Assembly (NCBI GenBank): GCA_028293125.1
Contig: JAQGPJ010000067.1
Location: 1-64,000 of the forward strand
Source: Verrucomicrobiales bacterium
GTDB taxonomy: Bacteria; Verrucomicrobiota; Verrucomicrobiia; Verrucomicrobiales; V1-33
Length of the DNA stretch: 64,000 nt
Direction of reading: 5' to 3'
Shown here: positions 17,123 through 24,544 of the stretch, in pieces
Layout of the letters: the number at the start of each line of letters is the position of its first letter
Position numbering within the stretch: position 1 is the stretch's first letter
Position numbers and translations under genes: made by a program
Notes under the pieces: model-generated
Told to the model about the DNA's origin: nothing
The model's input: the letters and a program-made list of their open reading frames with translations, nothing else
Database searches by the model: none

Positions 17123-18075
17123 GGCAGAAGCCTCCCGGCTTGGTTGGAGCGGAGGATATGATGTCTTGGCAGATGAAACCCATGATTCGCCGCCAGAGCC
17201 TCAGGGGGCTTCACCACGAGAATGGAGCAAAAAGCGTGTTTCAGCATGCTTTCGGCGTTGGTTCCAATAAGGAAATCCACCAGATTTGTCTTTCCATGGG
17301 TCCCCATCACCACCAGATCAACATCATTGTTCTCCGCATAAGTTATGAGCGACTTCCGTATGTGCGGATCATTGCACAGTTCAGTCCTCCAAGTGATGGC
17401 TCCGAAAGGCTCCAGAATCGGAGCGAAGAATTCTCCAAGATCCTTTCTCCAGGCATTCAGGCACGCCCGCGAGTCCGGAAGGTCCGGAATGGAGCCCGGA
17501 TATTCCATGGCCACGGCAATTTGAACCGGGGGCCTGAAGGCAAACACGCAATCGAGCTCAGTCCGGTCACATTGGGCTAAATGGCCCGCCACCTTCAGAG
17601 CCCGGGCCGATGTCGCGGAAAAGTCAACACAGACAAGCGCCCTTTTAAACCGTTCCCCGGCGTCTTCCCGGACCAGAAACACGTCGGCGGGAGCATGGCG
17701 GATGCACGCTCCCACCTGATCCGCCCGGTGCTGGACACCCCGGGTTCCCAGCACCAGCAGATCGGCTCCGCGGTACCGGCAGGCTGAGACCAGCCCCGTA
17801 AAAGGATGGTTCACCTCCAGGTGAACCTCCATGGCCTGCCCGGGATTTTGCAGTTTTCCCAGGAAACGATAGAGACTGTCCTCCATGTGCCGCAGCAGTT
17901 GAGGATGGTCAAATCCATTCACACGGCGCATTTCATCCGCCAGCTCAGGTTCCACAATATGGACCAGAGTGATGGGCGCCTTGTCAAAAGCCGCCAATCT
18001 GAGAGCCGCCTTCAAAGCCGCCTTGCTGGCCGGGGAAAAATCGATCCCGACAAGTATATTGTGCCATCGCCTCAT
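17119..18075 (-). CDS. Tandem-domain universal stress protein
   Basis: A 318-residue protein with two Usp domains. The first (about 1-140) begins RRWHNILVGIDFSPASKAAL but lacks a full ATP-binding signature in its LGTRGVQHRADQVG segment. The second (about 145-290) begins RFKRALVCVDFSATSARAL and keeps GTHGKTNLVDFLIGTNAESM, so only the second half is a likely ATP binder. This arrangement is like that of UspE and Rv2623-type proteins. It is coupled by four-base overlaps to the stress protein upstream (18,072-18,075) and to glgP downstream (17,119-17,122). Confidence 0.9.
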   Translation of the reverse strand: MRRWHNILVGIDFSPASKAALKAALRLAAFDKAPITLVHIVEPELADEMRRVNGFDHPQLLRHMEDSLYRFLGKLQNPGQAMEVHLEVNHPFTGLVSACRYRGADLLVLGTRGVQHRADQVGACIRHAPADVFLVREDAGERFKRALVCVDFSATSARALKVAGHLAQCDRTELDCVFAFRPPVQIAVAMEYPGSIPDLPDSRACLNAWRKDLGEFFAPILEPFGAITWRTELCNDPHIRKSLITYAENNDVDLVVMGTHGKTNLVDFLIGTNAESMLKHAFCSILVVKPPEALAANHGFHLPRHHILRSNQAGRLLP

Positions 18076-18647
18076 AGAGGTGGCTCCGTCTCTTTTCCCA
18101 TGCCTGACTTGCCGCCATGCCTTCCCTCCCAGGCATTCGGCGCTCTGACCAGACCGGCCGGGTCAATCTCAAACCGGAGCGCATTCCCGGGCGAGCTGCA
18201 TTCTATGGCCTCCACGGTGGTTTCAATCGCCACAAAACCGGGTTTTTCGGCATATTCGTTCAGAAAGTAGGCGTGTGAGGTATCCACAATCTTTCGCCAG
18301 ATCTGTTTCAGGAGGGCCGTCTCCTCAATAATCCGGGCCCACCCCGTCAGATTGAGCACAAGAGTTTTATCGGCATTGAAAAACATCCAGTGCACCGCCG
18401 GATGCCTCAGTATTTCGCGCACTTTTCGGCTGTTGGGCGCTGTAAGGCTGTGAAATACAGGAAATGCCTCGCATGAAAGCGTGGACATCCAGCGCAGCCG
18501 GGGTGAGCCGTTGGCATCGACTGTAGCCAGAATTCCGGGATGCCGGCCGTTTACAAGGCTTTTGGCCAGCCCCAGAATATCCCCACTGTCCTCAATGTCG
18601 TAAAAATTATGTTCCAGAGTGATTTCTGTGCCCATGATATTCGGCAA
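18072..18647 (-). CDS. Pyridoxamine-5'-phosphate-oxidase-like stress protein
   Basis: A 191-residue protein with a split-barrel FMN-binding fold typical of general stress proteins of the PNPOx-like family: GILATVDANGSPRLRWMSTL, then a helix with NSRKVREILRHPAVHWMFF and a GWARIIEE strand. These proteins bind FMN or F420 and are often induced with Usp and Hsp20 genes. True PdxH activity is unlikely from the sequence. A second ATG at 18,635 would shorten it by four residues. It heads the operon with the tandem Usp gene and glgP. Confidence 0.8.
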   Translation of the reverse strand: MPNIMGTEITLEHNFYDIEDSGDILGLAKSLVNGRHPGILATVDANGSPRLRWMSTLSCEAFPVFHSLTAPNSRKVREILRHPAVHWMFFNADKTLVLNLTGWARIIEETALLKQIWRKIVDTSHAYFLNEYAEKPGFVAIETTVEAIECSSPGNALRFEIDPAGLVRAPNAWEGRHGGKSGMGKETEPPL

Positions 18648-18689
18648 AATTTGAAGTTTGATTTTTTGGCCAAGGAAACGGCGCTGGCA

Positions 18690-19160
18690 TCATTGAACCG
18701 GAACGTTCAGCTGTTTGGGGCTGGCCTGGGCGGATTTGGGAAGAGTGACCCTCAGCACTCCATCCCGGCATTCAGCTTTGACCCCTGACGCCTCCACATC
18801 CTCCGGCAGGGTGAAAATCCTGGTGAAGGTTCCGCTGATACGCTCCACGCGGTGCTGTGTCTCATCCTTTTCCTCCTTTGCCGCCTTGCGCTCGCCTGTG
18901 ATTTCGAGAGCGCCATTTTTCACCGTCACCTTGACATCCTCCCGGGAGACTTCAGGCATGTCCATTTTGATGGAGTAACTTTTGGGATCCTCCGTGATAT
19001 CCACCGGGGGAATCCAGTCGACAAGGGTGAGGCTTTCACCGGTGCCATTCCCGCTCCGGCTCTGGCCAAGAGGCAGCTGTCCCAGGAATTTTGAGAAGCG
19101 GTGGACCAGTTCGTCAAGCTCGCGGGCTGGATTCCAGGTGGAGAGCGTGCTCAATTTCAT
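18690..19160 (-). CDS. Hsp20 family small heat-shock protein
   Basis: A 156-residue small heat-shock protein. The start at 19,160 (MKLSTLSTWNPARELDEL) is preferred because the 42 residues before it look untranslated. The alpha-crystallin domain (about 45-145) contains WIPPVDITEDPKSYSIKMDMPEV, VKVTVKNGALEITGERK and the C-terminal GVLRVTLPKSAQA motif. A short C-terminal tail with a V-P-V style anchor follows. It is an ATP-independent holdase that oligomerises and protects unfolding proteins. It lies just downstream of the broken usp copy. A second Hsp20 gene is at 22.8-23.3 kb. Confidence 0.92.
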   Translation of the reverse strand: MKLSTLSTWNPARELDELVHRFSKFLGQLPLGQSRSGNGTGESLTLVDWIPPVDITEDPKSYSIKMDMPEVSREDVKVTVKNGALEITGERKAAKEEKDETQHRVERISGTFTRIFTLPEDVEASGVKAECRDGVLRVTLPKSAQASPKQLNVPVQ

Positions 19161-19206
19161 GGATGGGTGGTGTTTTTGGTTGGTTGGTGGGTTTGATTGA
19201 GAGAAA

Positions 19207-19650
19207 TCAGCCTGCCCCTGCAGGCTGATGCTGACGCACGATGAGCACCGGACACGGCGCATGGCGCACCACACGCTCGGCGACACTGCCCATCAGAAAA
19301 TGCCGGAGGGCAGTCCGCCCATGGGTCGGCATCACAATGAGGTCGGCTCCGTCCTGCTGCGCGCGCTCCACAATGCAGGCCTAGGGGTTTCCGGAGGTCA
19401 GGGCGGTGCCGGCCACCGGATCCAAGTCCGCGGCCAGCTCATCAAGTCTTTTCCGGGCTTTCTCCGCCAATGCGTGATCATAGGCATCGAAATCCAGTAT
19501 AAGGCCATCCGGGGGCGGTGTGACCGGCTCCATGACGTGGAGGAGAGTGATCCGGCTCGAAAGTTTGCGTCCTAATCCGGCGGCGTATTCAATGGCATGG
19601 GGAGTGCCTTCTGAAAAATCGACGGGGACAAGAATATGATTGATGTTCAT
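19207..19650 (-). pseudogene. Universal stress protein interrupted by one amber codon
   Basis: The frame from MNINHILVPVDFSEGTPHAIEYA runs 89 codons to a TAG (complement of 19,381-19,383). It then continues without any shift as ACIVERAQQDGADLIVMP, THGRTALRHFLMGSVAERV and a normal C-terminus ending at 19,207. The sister gene at 19,787-20,236 has Trp (TGG) at this position, so a single G-to-A change explains the stop. The part lost includes the ATP-binding loop. It is either a very recent pseudogene or a sequencing error. The surrounding sequence is otherwise intact, with 147 codons and normal length. Confidence 0.85.
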
Positions 19651-19745
19651 CGACTGATGGTGACGCTTTTTAATTGCATTTGAGATCGGCTGACGCTGTT
19701 GCGGCATTATTCAAAATATCCTAATCACATTATTATTTATACAAT
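19651..19745 (-). promoter_or_regulatory. Conserved upstream region of the interrupted usp gene
   Basis: The ~95 bases before the ATG share blocks with the region before the next usp gene (20,237-20,330), in the same order and spacing. These are TTGTATA followed by AATAATAAT far upstream, then TCTCAAATG..AATTA, then GCGTC.CCATCAGTCG directly before the ATG. The AT-rich block is a likely promoter. Conservation in a non-coding stretch points to a duplicated promoter with its leader. No factor can be named. Confidence 0.45.
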
Positions 19746-19786
19746 GAATCCATTCGTAAGTCTGGACTGCTGATGAGGTCACACCC

Positions 19787-20236
19787 TCACTCCGCGTCGG
19801 AAGGCTGATTCTGACGCACTATGAGTACCGCACACGGCGCATAGCGCACCACGCGCTCAGCGACACTGCCCATCAGGAGATGCTTGAGGGCTGTCCGCCC
19901 ATGGGTCGGCATCACAATAAGGTCGATGCCGTCCTGCTGCGCCCGCTCCACAATGGAGGCCCAAGGGATGCCGTAGGTTATATCAGTCTCCACTTCAATG
20001 TCCAGGGTGAGCGAGGTTGACAACTCCCAAAGCTTTTTTTTGGCAACTTCCAGCAGCGCCTGCTCCCATGCGTCAAAAGGTGGCGTGAATTGGTCCGGAG
20101 GAGGAGGCAGTGGCTGCATCACGTGAAAAAGCGTGATGCGACTGGAGAAACTTTTTCCAATGCCAATTGCATAATCAATGGCATGGGAGGTGCCTTCGGA
20201 AAAATCAACGGGGACAAGAATATGATTGATGTTCAT
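19787..20236 (-). CDS. Universal stress protein, single domain (intact copy)
   Basis: A 149-residue UspA-type protein starting MNINHILVPVDFSEGTSHAIDYA, with the ATP-binding stretch MPTHGRTALKHLLMGSVAERV and a C-terminus ending IVRQNQPSDAE. It is very similar to the interrupted copy downstream and to the gene at 13,921-14,370. The 62 codons open upstream of 20,236 include the AT-rich promoter region and are not part of the protein. Its conserved upstream region is shared with the interrupted copy, so the pair arose by duplication of the gene plus promoter. Confidence 0.9.
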   Translation of the reverse strand: MNINHILVPVDFSEGTSHAIDYAIGIGKSFSSRITLFHVMQPLPPPPDQFTPPFDAWEQALLEVAKKKLWELSTSLTLDIEVETDITYGIPWASIVERAQQDGIDLIVMPTHGRTALKHLLMGSVAERVVRYAPCAVLIVRQNQPSDAE

Positions 20237-20330
20237 CGACTGATGGGGACGCACTTTACAGTAATTCCATTTGAGACCGGCAGATGCTATTTTGATATTA
20301 TTTAAATAACCCAAATTCAAATTATTATAT
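20237..20330 (-). promoter_or_regulatory. Conserved upstream region of the intact usp gene
   Basis: The same ordered blocks as at 19,651-19,745 are present. They include TTGTATATATAATAAT upstream, TCTCAAATGGAATTA in the middle and GCGTCCCCATCAGTCG directly before the ATG. The AT-rich block is a plausible promoter. Confidence 0.45.
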
Positions 20331-20473
20331 ATACAAAAATTGTCTGCAAGCCGTGTGGCTTCGTCCTGCGGAATTCCGTGTTCGGCGAAGCGCTGATTGA
20401 AGATAGCTATACTTCCTTCCATAGCCAGCAGGCCTTTGGCCTCGGAGAGGAGAGCTTGGGGGCATGCCTTTCA

Positions 20474-20695
20474 CTAGAGAATCATCCGGGCACGCTCCAA
20501 GGACGCGTACGGCATGGATTCCCCTATCAGTCCCGCCTCCGCCTCCAGCCAGTTGGACTCATCATTCCCCTCCGCGTAACCACTGCGCTCATAGATGCTG
20601 TAGGCTCTGGCCGCGATTTCCGCGTTGGAGGGCGTGGAAGGTGTTGGGTGCGGTGATGGTGTTTTATCCGTCGGGGTTTTTTTTTGTTTTTTCAT
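20474..20695 (-). CDS. DUF2934 family small protein
   Basis: A 73-residue protein with a Lys/Thr/Pro-rich N-terminal tail (MKKQKKTPTDKTPSPHP) and a C-terminal domain, EIAARAYSIYERSG..EGNDESNWLEAEAG. The A-Y-x-I-x-E-x-x-G then W-L-x-A-E pattern is the signature of DUF2934, a short helical domain common in stress and plant-associated gene sets. The function is unknown. It sits between the intact usp gene and the receiver-like protein, on the same strand, with an AT-rich upstream region that probably contains its own promoter. Confidence 0.7.
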   Translation of the reverse strand: MKKQKKTPTDKTPSPHPTPSTPSNAEIAARAYSIYERSGYAEGNDESNWLEAEAGLIGESMPYASLERARMIL

Positions 20696-20737
20696 GTTTG
20701 CTAATTTAATACTAATATTATGCTTTACATCAAAATC

Positions 20738-21220
20738 TCAGGACTGTCTTAATAAATCATAGTCACCATGTAAATCGGCCATGCTATGCCAGGATGGAGC
20801 CGCATCAGACCGCCTGCAGACTGCCGAAATCAGTTCCCGGCTTGAAGCCGTCCTTGGTATCTCATCCACAAGTTCCTCCGGAGACAGCGCCGGATTGGAT
20901 TTTTCAAGATTCTTTCCCGAAAGGACCACGACTGCGGTATTGTCACCTTTGTCGCGTATGGCATGCACCAGATCACGGACACCAGTGCCTGGAATGACGG
21001 CCTCGGTCAGAACAACGTCGAAACGGTCAAAATCCAAAGCCTCCAAGGCCTCAGCTCCAGTGTGGACGCAGCGGGTGGTGAATCCGGACAAAGCAAGCAT
21101 TGCAGCATGAAGCGCACATTGCTTCCGGTCACCATTCACCAGCAGAATTTTGCGGCGTATTCCGCTTCTGGCGTTGAATGGACGTCCGGAATTTTCGCTC
21201 GACAGGTTGTTGAAATGCAT
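20738..21220 (-). CDS. Degenerate receiver-domain protein
   Basis: A 160-residue protein whose residues ~22-140 form a CheY-like receiver fold (IRRKILLVNGDRKQCALH, FDVVLTEAVIPGTGVRDL, AVVVLSGKN). The normal acidic pair at the first strand is replaced by Asn-Gly before an Asp. The phosphorylated Asp is Glu at about residue 73. The conserved Lys is absent (IPRTAS). It therefore cannot use the normal Asp phosphorylation chemistry, and may mimic a phosphorylated state or be an atypical stress regulator. It has no output domain. Confidence 0.75.
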   Translation of the reverse strand: MHFNNLSSENSGRPFNARSGIRRKILLVNGDRKQCALHAAMLALSGFTTRCVHTGAEALEALDFDRFDVVLTEAVIPGTGVRDLVHAIRDKGDNTAVVVLSGKNLEKSNPALSPEELVDEIPRTASSRELISAVCRRSDAAPSWHSMADLHGDYDLLRQS

Positions 21221-21338
21221 AATTTTTGATTTGGATATGATATTGATATAAGATAAGCATGAAAATTATATCTTGTAAAAAGAGTGGCCTTTGGCCGCCC
21301 ATGCTGCGTCCACCTTCATGATAAACCAGGTAATTGTG

Positions 21339-22080
21339 TCAAGATCTGAGAGGGCCATTCGGGGAGAATTTGTTCCGTGCGGTGCTGATCCTGATGGGAG
21401 TGCCCCGATCGACCCACTCGTAAAAACACCGGGACGGTTTGTTTCCGATGAGGGGGACCCGGATGCAGCCGTGAGAGGCGGGGTAGTCCGGGACGCTGGT
21501 GAAGCCGTGTATGAAAATGTGTCCGTTGATTTGAACACTCCAAGGCATGAGGGCATTGTGATAGCAGGAGGAGTAGTGTATGCGCGGCTTAAATGGGCCT
21601 GCCTGAAAATCACCTGCGGGTGTGCTGCCATTGCGGCCCGGACTGATTCGGGTCCGCAGGACAAGCCGGGCACCCTGCCACGCCTGCAATTCCTGATCGC
21701 CCAGACTGACCTCCACGCGTTTGGCCGGAATGGTGAGAGTAAAGCTGCGGAAACCGGAGCGCACGGTGATGCAGGCTGAATCGATGAGGGGCGCAATGCC
21801 GGCTCCGGCCAGCAGCACCAAAGCCTGATCCGCCAGTTCGGTGCCATCCGCCAGCAGGTGAAATGCATCCGGCATCGTGACGATATTGTTTAGCACTGTG
21901 CACTGACCGGGCCTCGTTGAATCTGATCCGCCAATGTAATTGATCAGCGACTTCCCTGACAGGAAGGAACCATGCCGAGGAGGATTCAGCAAAGCTCACG
22001 GCCTCCAGTTCTCTTGCGCGGACTTCGTTGGTTGACAAGACGCATGTTATAAACAATGGAAGACATTTAACAAAATTCAT
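21339..22080 (-). pseudogene. L,D-transpeptidase (YkuD) with a +1 frameshift
   Basis: From MNFVKCLPLFITCVL (signal peptide) the frame encodes SSSAWFLPVREVADQLHWRIRFNEAR, like the copper-amine-oxidase-N module often attached to transpeptidases. Near 21,915 the match moves to the +1 frame (CTVLNNIVTMPDAFHLLADG). One extra base in a C-run (GGCCCGG) explains it. The second half holds the YkuD catalytic motif as HGFTSVPDYPASHGCIRV, with the nucleophilic Cys. Without the shift it would make 3-3 crosslinks in peptidoglycan. It is either a pseudogene or an assembly error. The position fits an envelope gene within the stress island. Confidence 0.75.
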
Positions 22081-22110
22081 GGGCGGTGTAATCCTGCTTT
22101 TTTGTCATTT

Positions 22111-22464
22111 TTACGGGTTTCTCCATAGCAATGCGAGGCCAAGGACCATGGCCAAGCCGCCGGCGATGGCAGTACTCGGTTCGTGATGGATGAGTTTCTG
22201 CAAATCCCGCACGGCTCTTTTGGTCTGGGCCAGTCCGCTGGCCAGACAGTCCCTTGATTGATGAATGGCAGCGCCAGCAGCCTTGACGGTGGCGGAGGCC
22301 TCCCTGCCGCAATGAGCTGCAGTGTGCTGGATTTCGCTGACGCAATCATCAAAATTTCTGGCTTTGCCAGTGAGGTGTTTGGAGATGTTTCGTGTCGGTC
22401 GCGGATGGATCGCGCTTCGCCAAATCAAATAAAGCGCGCCCAAGCCGAGGCCGGACACCAGCAT
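22111..22464 (-). CDS. Membrane-anchored YqjD/DUF883-like protein, start uncertain
   Basis: A 117-residue protein opening MLVSGLGLGALYLIW (one membrane segment), then an amphipathic helical middle (REASATVKAAGAAIHQS) and a C-terminal hydrophobic helix ending AMVLGLALLWRNP. Layout and tail are like DUF883/ElaB-YqjD ribosome-anchoring proteins, though I cannot be sure. The frame before the ATG still reads as protein (AWWIHPSELIAQLPRRRP), and a Pro-rich leader in another frame begins at 22,622. A frameshift near 22,525 may have detached the N-terminus. Confidence 0.5.
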   Translation of the reverse strand: MLVSGLGLGALYLIWRSAIHPRPTRNISKHLTGKARNFDDCVSEIQHTAAHCGREASATVKAAGAAIHQSRDCLASGLAQTKRAVRDLQKLIHHEPSTAIAGGLAMVLGLALLWRNP

Positions 22465-22838
22465 CGGACGGCGGCGCGGCAGCTGCGCAATGAGTTCAGA
22501 CGGGTGGATCCACCACGCTTTGATCCCGGATCCCGAACATCGTGGGACTCTTTACGGGCAGGAGGCGGTTCAGGGCCCGGGACAGAAAATGGTGGAGGCG
22601 GTGGGTTGGCTTTAGTAATCATAAAAAATCTTCAAAAGCAGCTAATAATTTTATTACATTTTTCGTTTGTCCGTGTTCGGGTTGATTTGTTTTCCGCACG
22701 CGGATAATTAGCATTAACCTGTGTTCGCCGGGAAGCGCTCAAGCCACCACCTTGGAGTCGCCTCCCGGCGTTTCCCGGCAAAGCGCTGGGCCGCACTGGT
22801 TATATAACTTCAGGACGGTCGCGCCTCCCGGCGAAGTC

Positions 22839-23330
22839 TTATGTGATGCTGATATCAATGGCTGTGGATTTGGTCTTTTCATCCTTGGGCAGATGCACCA
22901 CCAGCATGCCATCCTTGAACTCCGCAGTCACCTTCCCGGGGTTGACCGCATCCGGCAGAATAAAGGTGCGGATAAAGCTTCCGTAAGACCGCTCAATGCG
23001 GTGGTATTTCTTTCCTTTTTCCTCCTTTTCCGTTTTTCGCTCACCGGAAATGGCGAGTTCGCCGTTCTCAACACTGACTTTTACATCCTCCTTTTTCAAT
23101 TCCGGGAGTTCCGTTTTTAGAACGTATTCCTTGTCATCCTCGCTGATGTCCACGGGTGGACTCCACTCCGCGACGGTCATGGTCTCTTTGTTGACCCCAT
23201 TGCCATTGCTCAAATGATGGACGGGATCCCACCCCAGCAATTTGCCGAGACGATTTTCGAATTTTCCGAAATTGCCAAAAGGATTCCAGCTTGGCGCTTG
23301 GATTCGGCTCGGGGCTAATAGTGAATTCAT
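22839..23330 (-). CDS. Hsp20 family small heat-shock protein
   Basis: A 163-residue small heat-shock protein. The N-terminal arm is SWNPFGNFGKFENRLG. The alpha-crystallin domain spans about residues 50-150 (WSPPVDISEDDKEYVLKTE, VKVSVENGELAISGERK, DGMLVVHLPKDE), with a C-terminal ISIT tail. It is related to, but clearly diverged from, the copy at 18,690-19,160. Its position next to the response regulator and kinase suggests the phosphorelay may control it. A possible promoter in the AT-rich stretch near 23,340-23,355 is weak. Confidence 0.92.
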   Translation of the reverse strand: MNSLLAPSRIQAPSWNPFGNFGKFENRLGKLLGWDPVHHLSNGNGVNKETMTVAEWSPPVDISEDDKEYVLKTELPELKKEDVKVSVENGELAISGERKTEKEEKGKKYHRIERSYGSFIRTFILPDAVNPGKVTAEFKDGMLVVHLPKDEKTKSTAIDISIT

Positions 23331-23446
23331 GTTTTGCTTGCTATAATTGAGTTCATAAATGACGACCGCATCATGTCTGTCATGGGTGGAAACTACCTGC
23401 GGATCCCCACAACAACTATTGGCAGATCCTCCCCGCCAGTCTCAGC

Positions 23447-23758
23447 CTATTGCTGACGCGCGCTCAGCGGGACGCTCGCCGGCAAGTGCATGTCAAAAGA
23501 GCGGACCCCAAACCCCAACCCTCGCCGGAGATCCCGCCCCGCCGTCCGCCACGCGCCCATCACTGCCGGCGACATTTGAGGATATAGCTGGAATCTCCGC
23601 GTGATTCCGCGGATGCCCACGAGGATGGGCCAACGGTCATTCAGGTCCAAGGTATCTCCCACGCGCAGCGGCACGTCTTTTTCGTCGGCCCTACAGCATG
23701 GACAAGCGTTTGCGGGCGCAATTTTACATAGCATGCTGACACCGCATGGCAGACACAC
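23447..23758 (-). CDS. Unclear small ORF with cysteine pairs
   Basis: A 103-residue frame that can start at GTG 23,758 (VCLPCGVSMLCKIAPANACPCCRADEKD..). It has CxxC-like cysteine pairs and then a stretch WPILVGIRGITRRFQLYPQ. I do not recognise a family. The frame that is open immediately upstream differs, and the coding evidence is weak. It sits in the 518-base gap between the Hsp20 gene and the response regulator. Confidence 0.25.
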   Translation of the reverse strand: MCLPCGVSMLCKIAPANACPCCRADEKDVPLRVGDTLDLNDRWPILVGIRGITRRFQLYPQMSPAVMGAWRTAGRDLRRGLGFGVRSFDMHLPASVPLSARQQ

Positions 23759-23848
23759 ATCCTGGATCCGGAGATGAAAAGCTCAAACCGTGAAGTATCC
23801 AAGCGCTCCCGCCATGGTTTGGGCCCCTGATTGATCACAGAATGCCCC

Positions 23849-24532
23849 TTACTCGTCGCCTACCCACCTGACGGCGTAGTGGATCAGTTCCGTGTTGCTT
23901 TTGAGTTCAAGTTTTTCCCGCAGGTGACTGCGGTGGGTGTCCACTGTTTTGAGGCTGATGTGCAGATCCGCTGCGATCTGATGCGTGTCGTTCCCCCGTC
24001 CGATAAGCCGGAGGATTTCAAGTTCGCGGTCTGTCAGCTTACCCAGAACGGAGGTGCTGGCAGCGGAACGTGGACGTGACAGCGAGTCCAGGATGGTGGC
24101 TGCGGTGCGGGCGCTGGCATAGACCTGACCGTTCAATACCTTGGTGATGGCCGCCAGCATTTCGTCCGGGCTCTCCTGCTTCATGATGTAGCCCCGGGCT
24201 CCCGCCCGCAGGGCGCGTTCGGCATAAAGGAGTTCATCATGCATGGAAATGATGAGCACGGGGAGCTCTGGTTTCATCGCATGAACATCCTGCATCAGCT
24301 CAAAGCCACTTTTCCCTGGCATACTGATGTCCATCAGGACCAGGTCAGGGTTAAGCCTGCAGAGGCCTTCGAAGGCCTGGGTGGCGTTCTCCGCTTCGCC
24401 GCACACCACAAGGTCGGGAATTTGACTGACAATTCTGACCAATCCGCCGCGAAAGACCGGATGGTCATCAATGATAAACACCTTTTTCGGTGGAGACTGT
24501 GTGCTTGAGCCTGAGGAAACTTTCTTAGGCAT
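23849..24532 (-). CDS. NarL/LuxR-family response regulator
   Basis: A 227-residue two-component response regulator. The receiver begins KKVFIIDDHPVFRGG with the acidic pair at D22-D23. The phosphoacceptor is D68 (LVLMDISMPGKSG), S96 follows (LIISMHDE) and K118 is conserved (GYIMKQ). A LuxR/NarL helix-turn-helix is at the C-terminus (LTDRELEILRLIGRG, KTVDTHRSHLREKL). The gene lies 12 bases after the six-PAS histidine kinase, so the two are surely partners. It likely switches on genes of the stress island, but no binding site can be read. Confidence 0.93.
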   Translation of the reverse strand: MPKKVSSGSSTQSPPKKVFIIDDHPVFRGGLVRIVSQIPDLVVCGEAENATQAFEGLCRLNPDLVLMDISMPGKSGFELMQDVHAMKPELPVLIISMHDELLYAERALRAGARGYIMKQESPDEMLAAITKVLNGQVYASARTAATILDSLSRPRSAASTSVLGKLTDRELEILRLIGRGNDTHQIAADLHISLKTVDTHRSHLREKLELKSNTELIHYAVRWVGDE

Positions 24533-24544
24533 ATGGCGGATGAA

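Noticed and set aside
19381-19383. The TAG in the usp copy as a pyrrolysine or programmed codon
   Set aside because: The paralogue has Trp at this place, and there is no sign of a pyrrolysine system. A point mutation is simpler.
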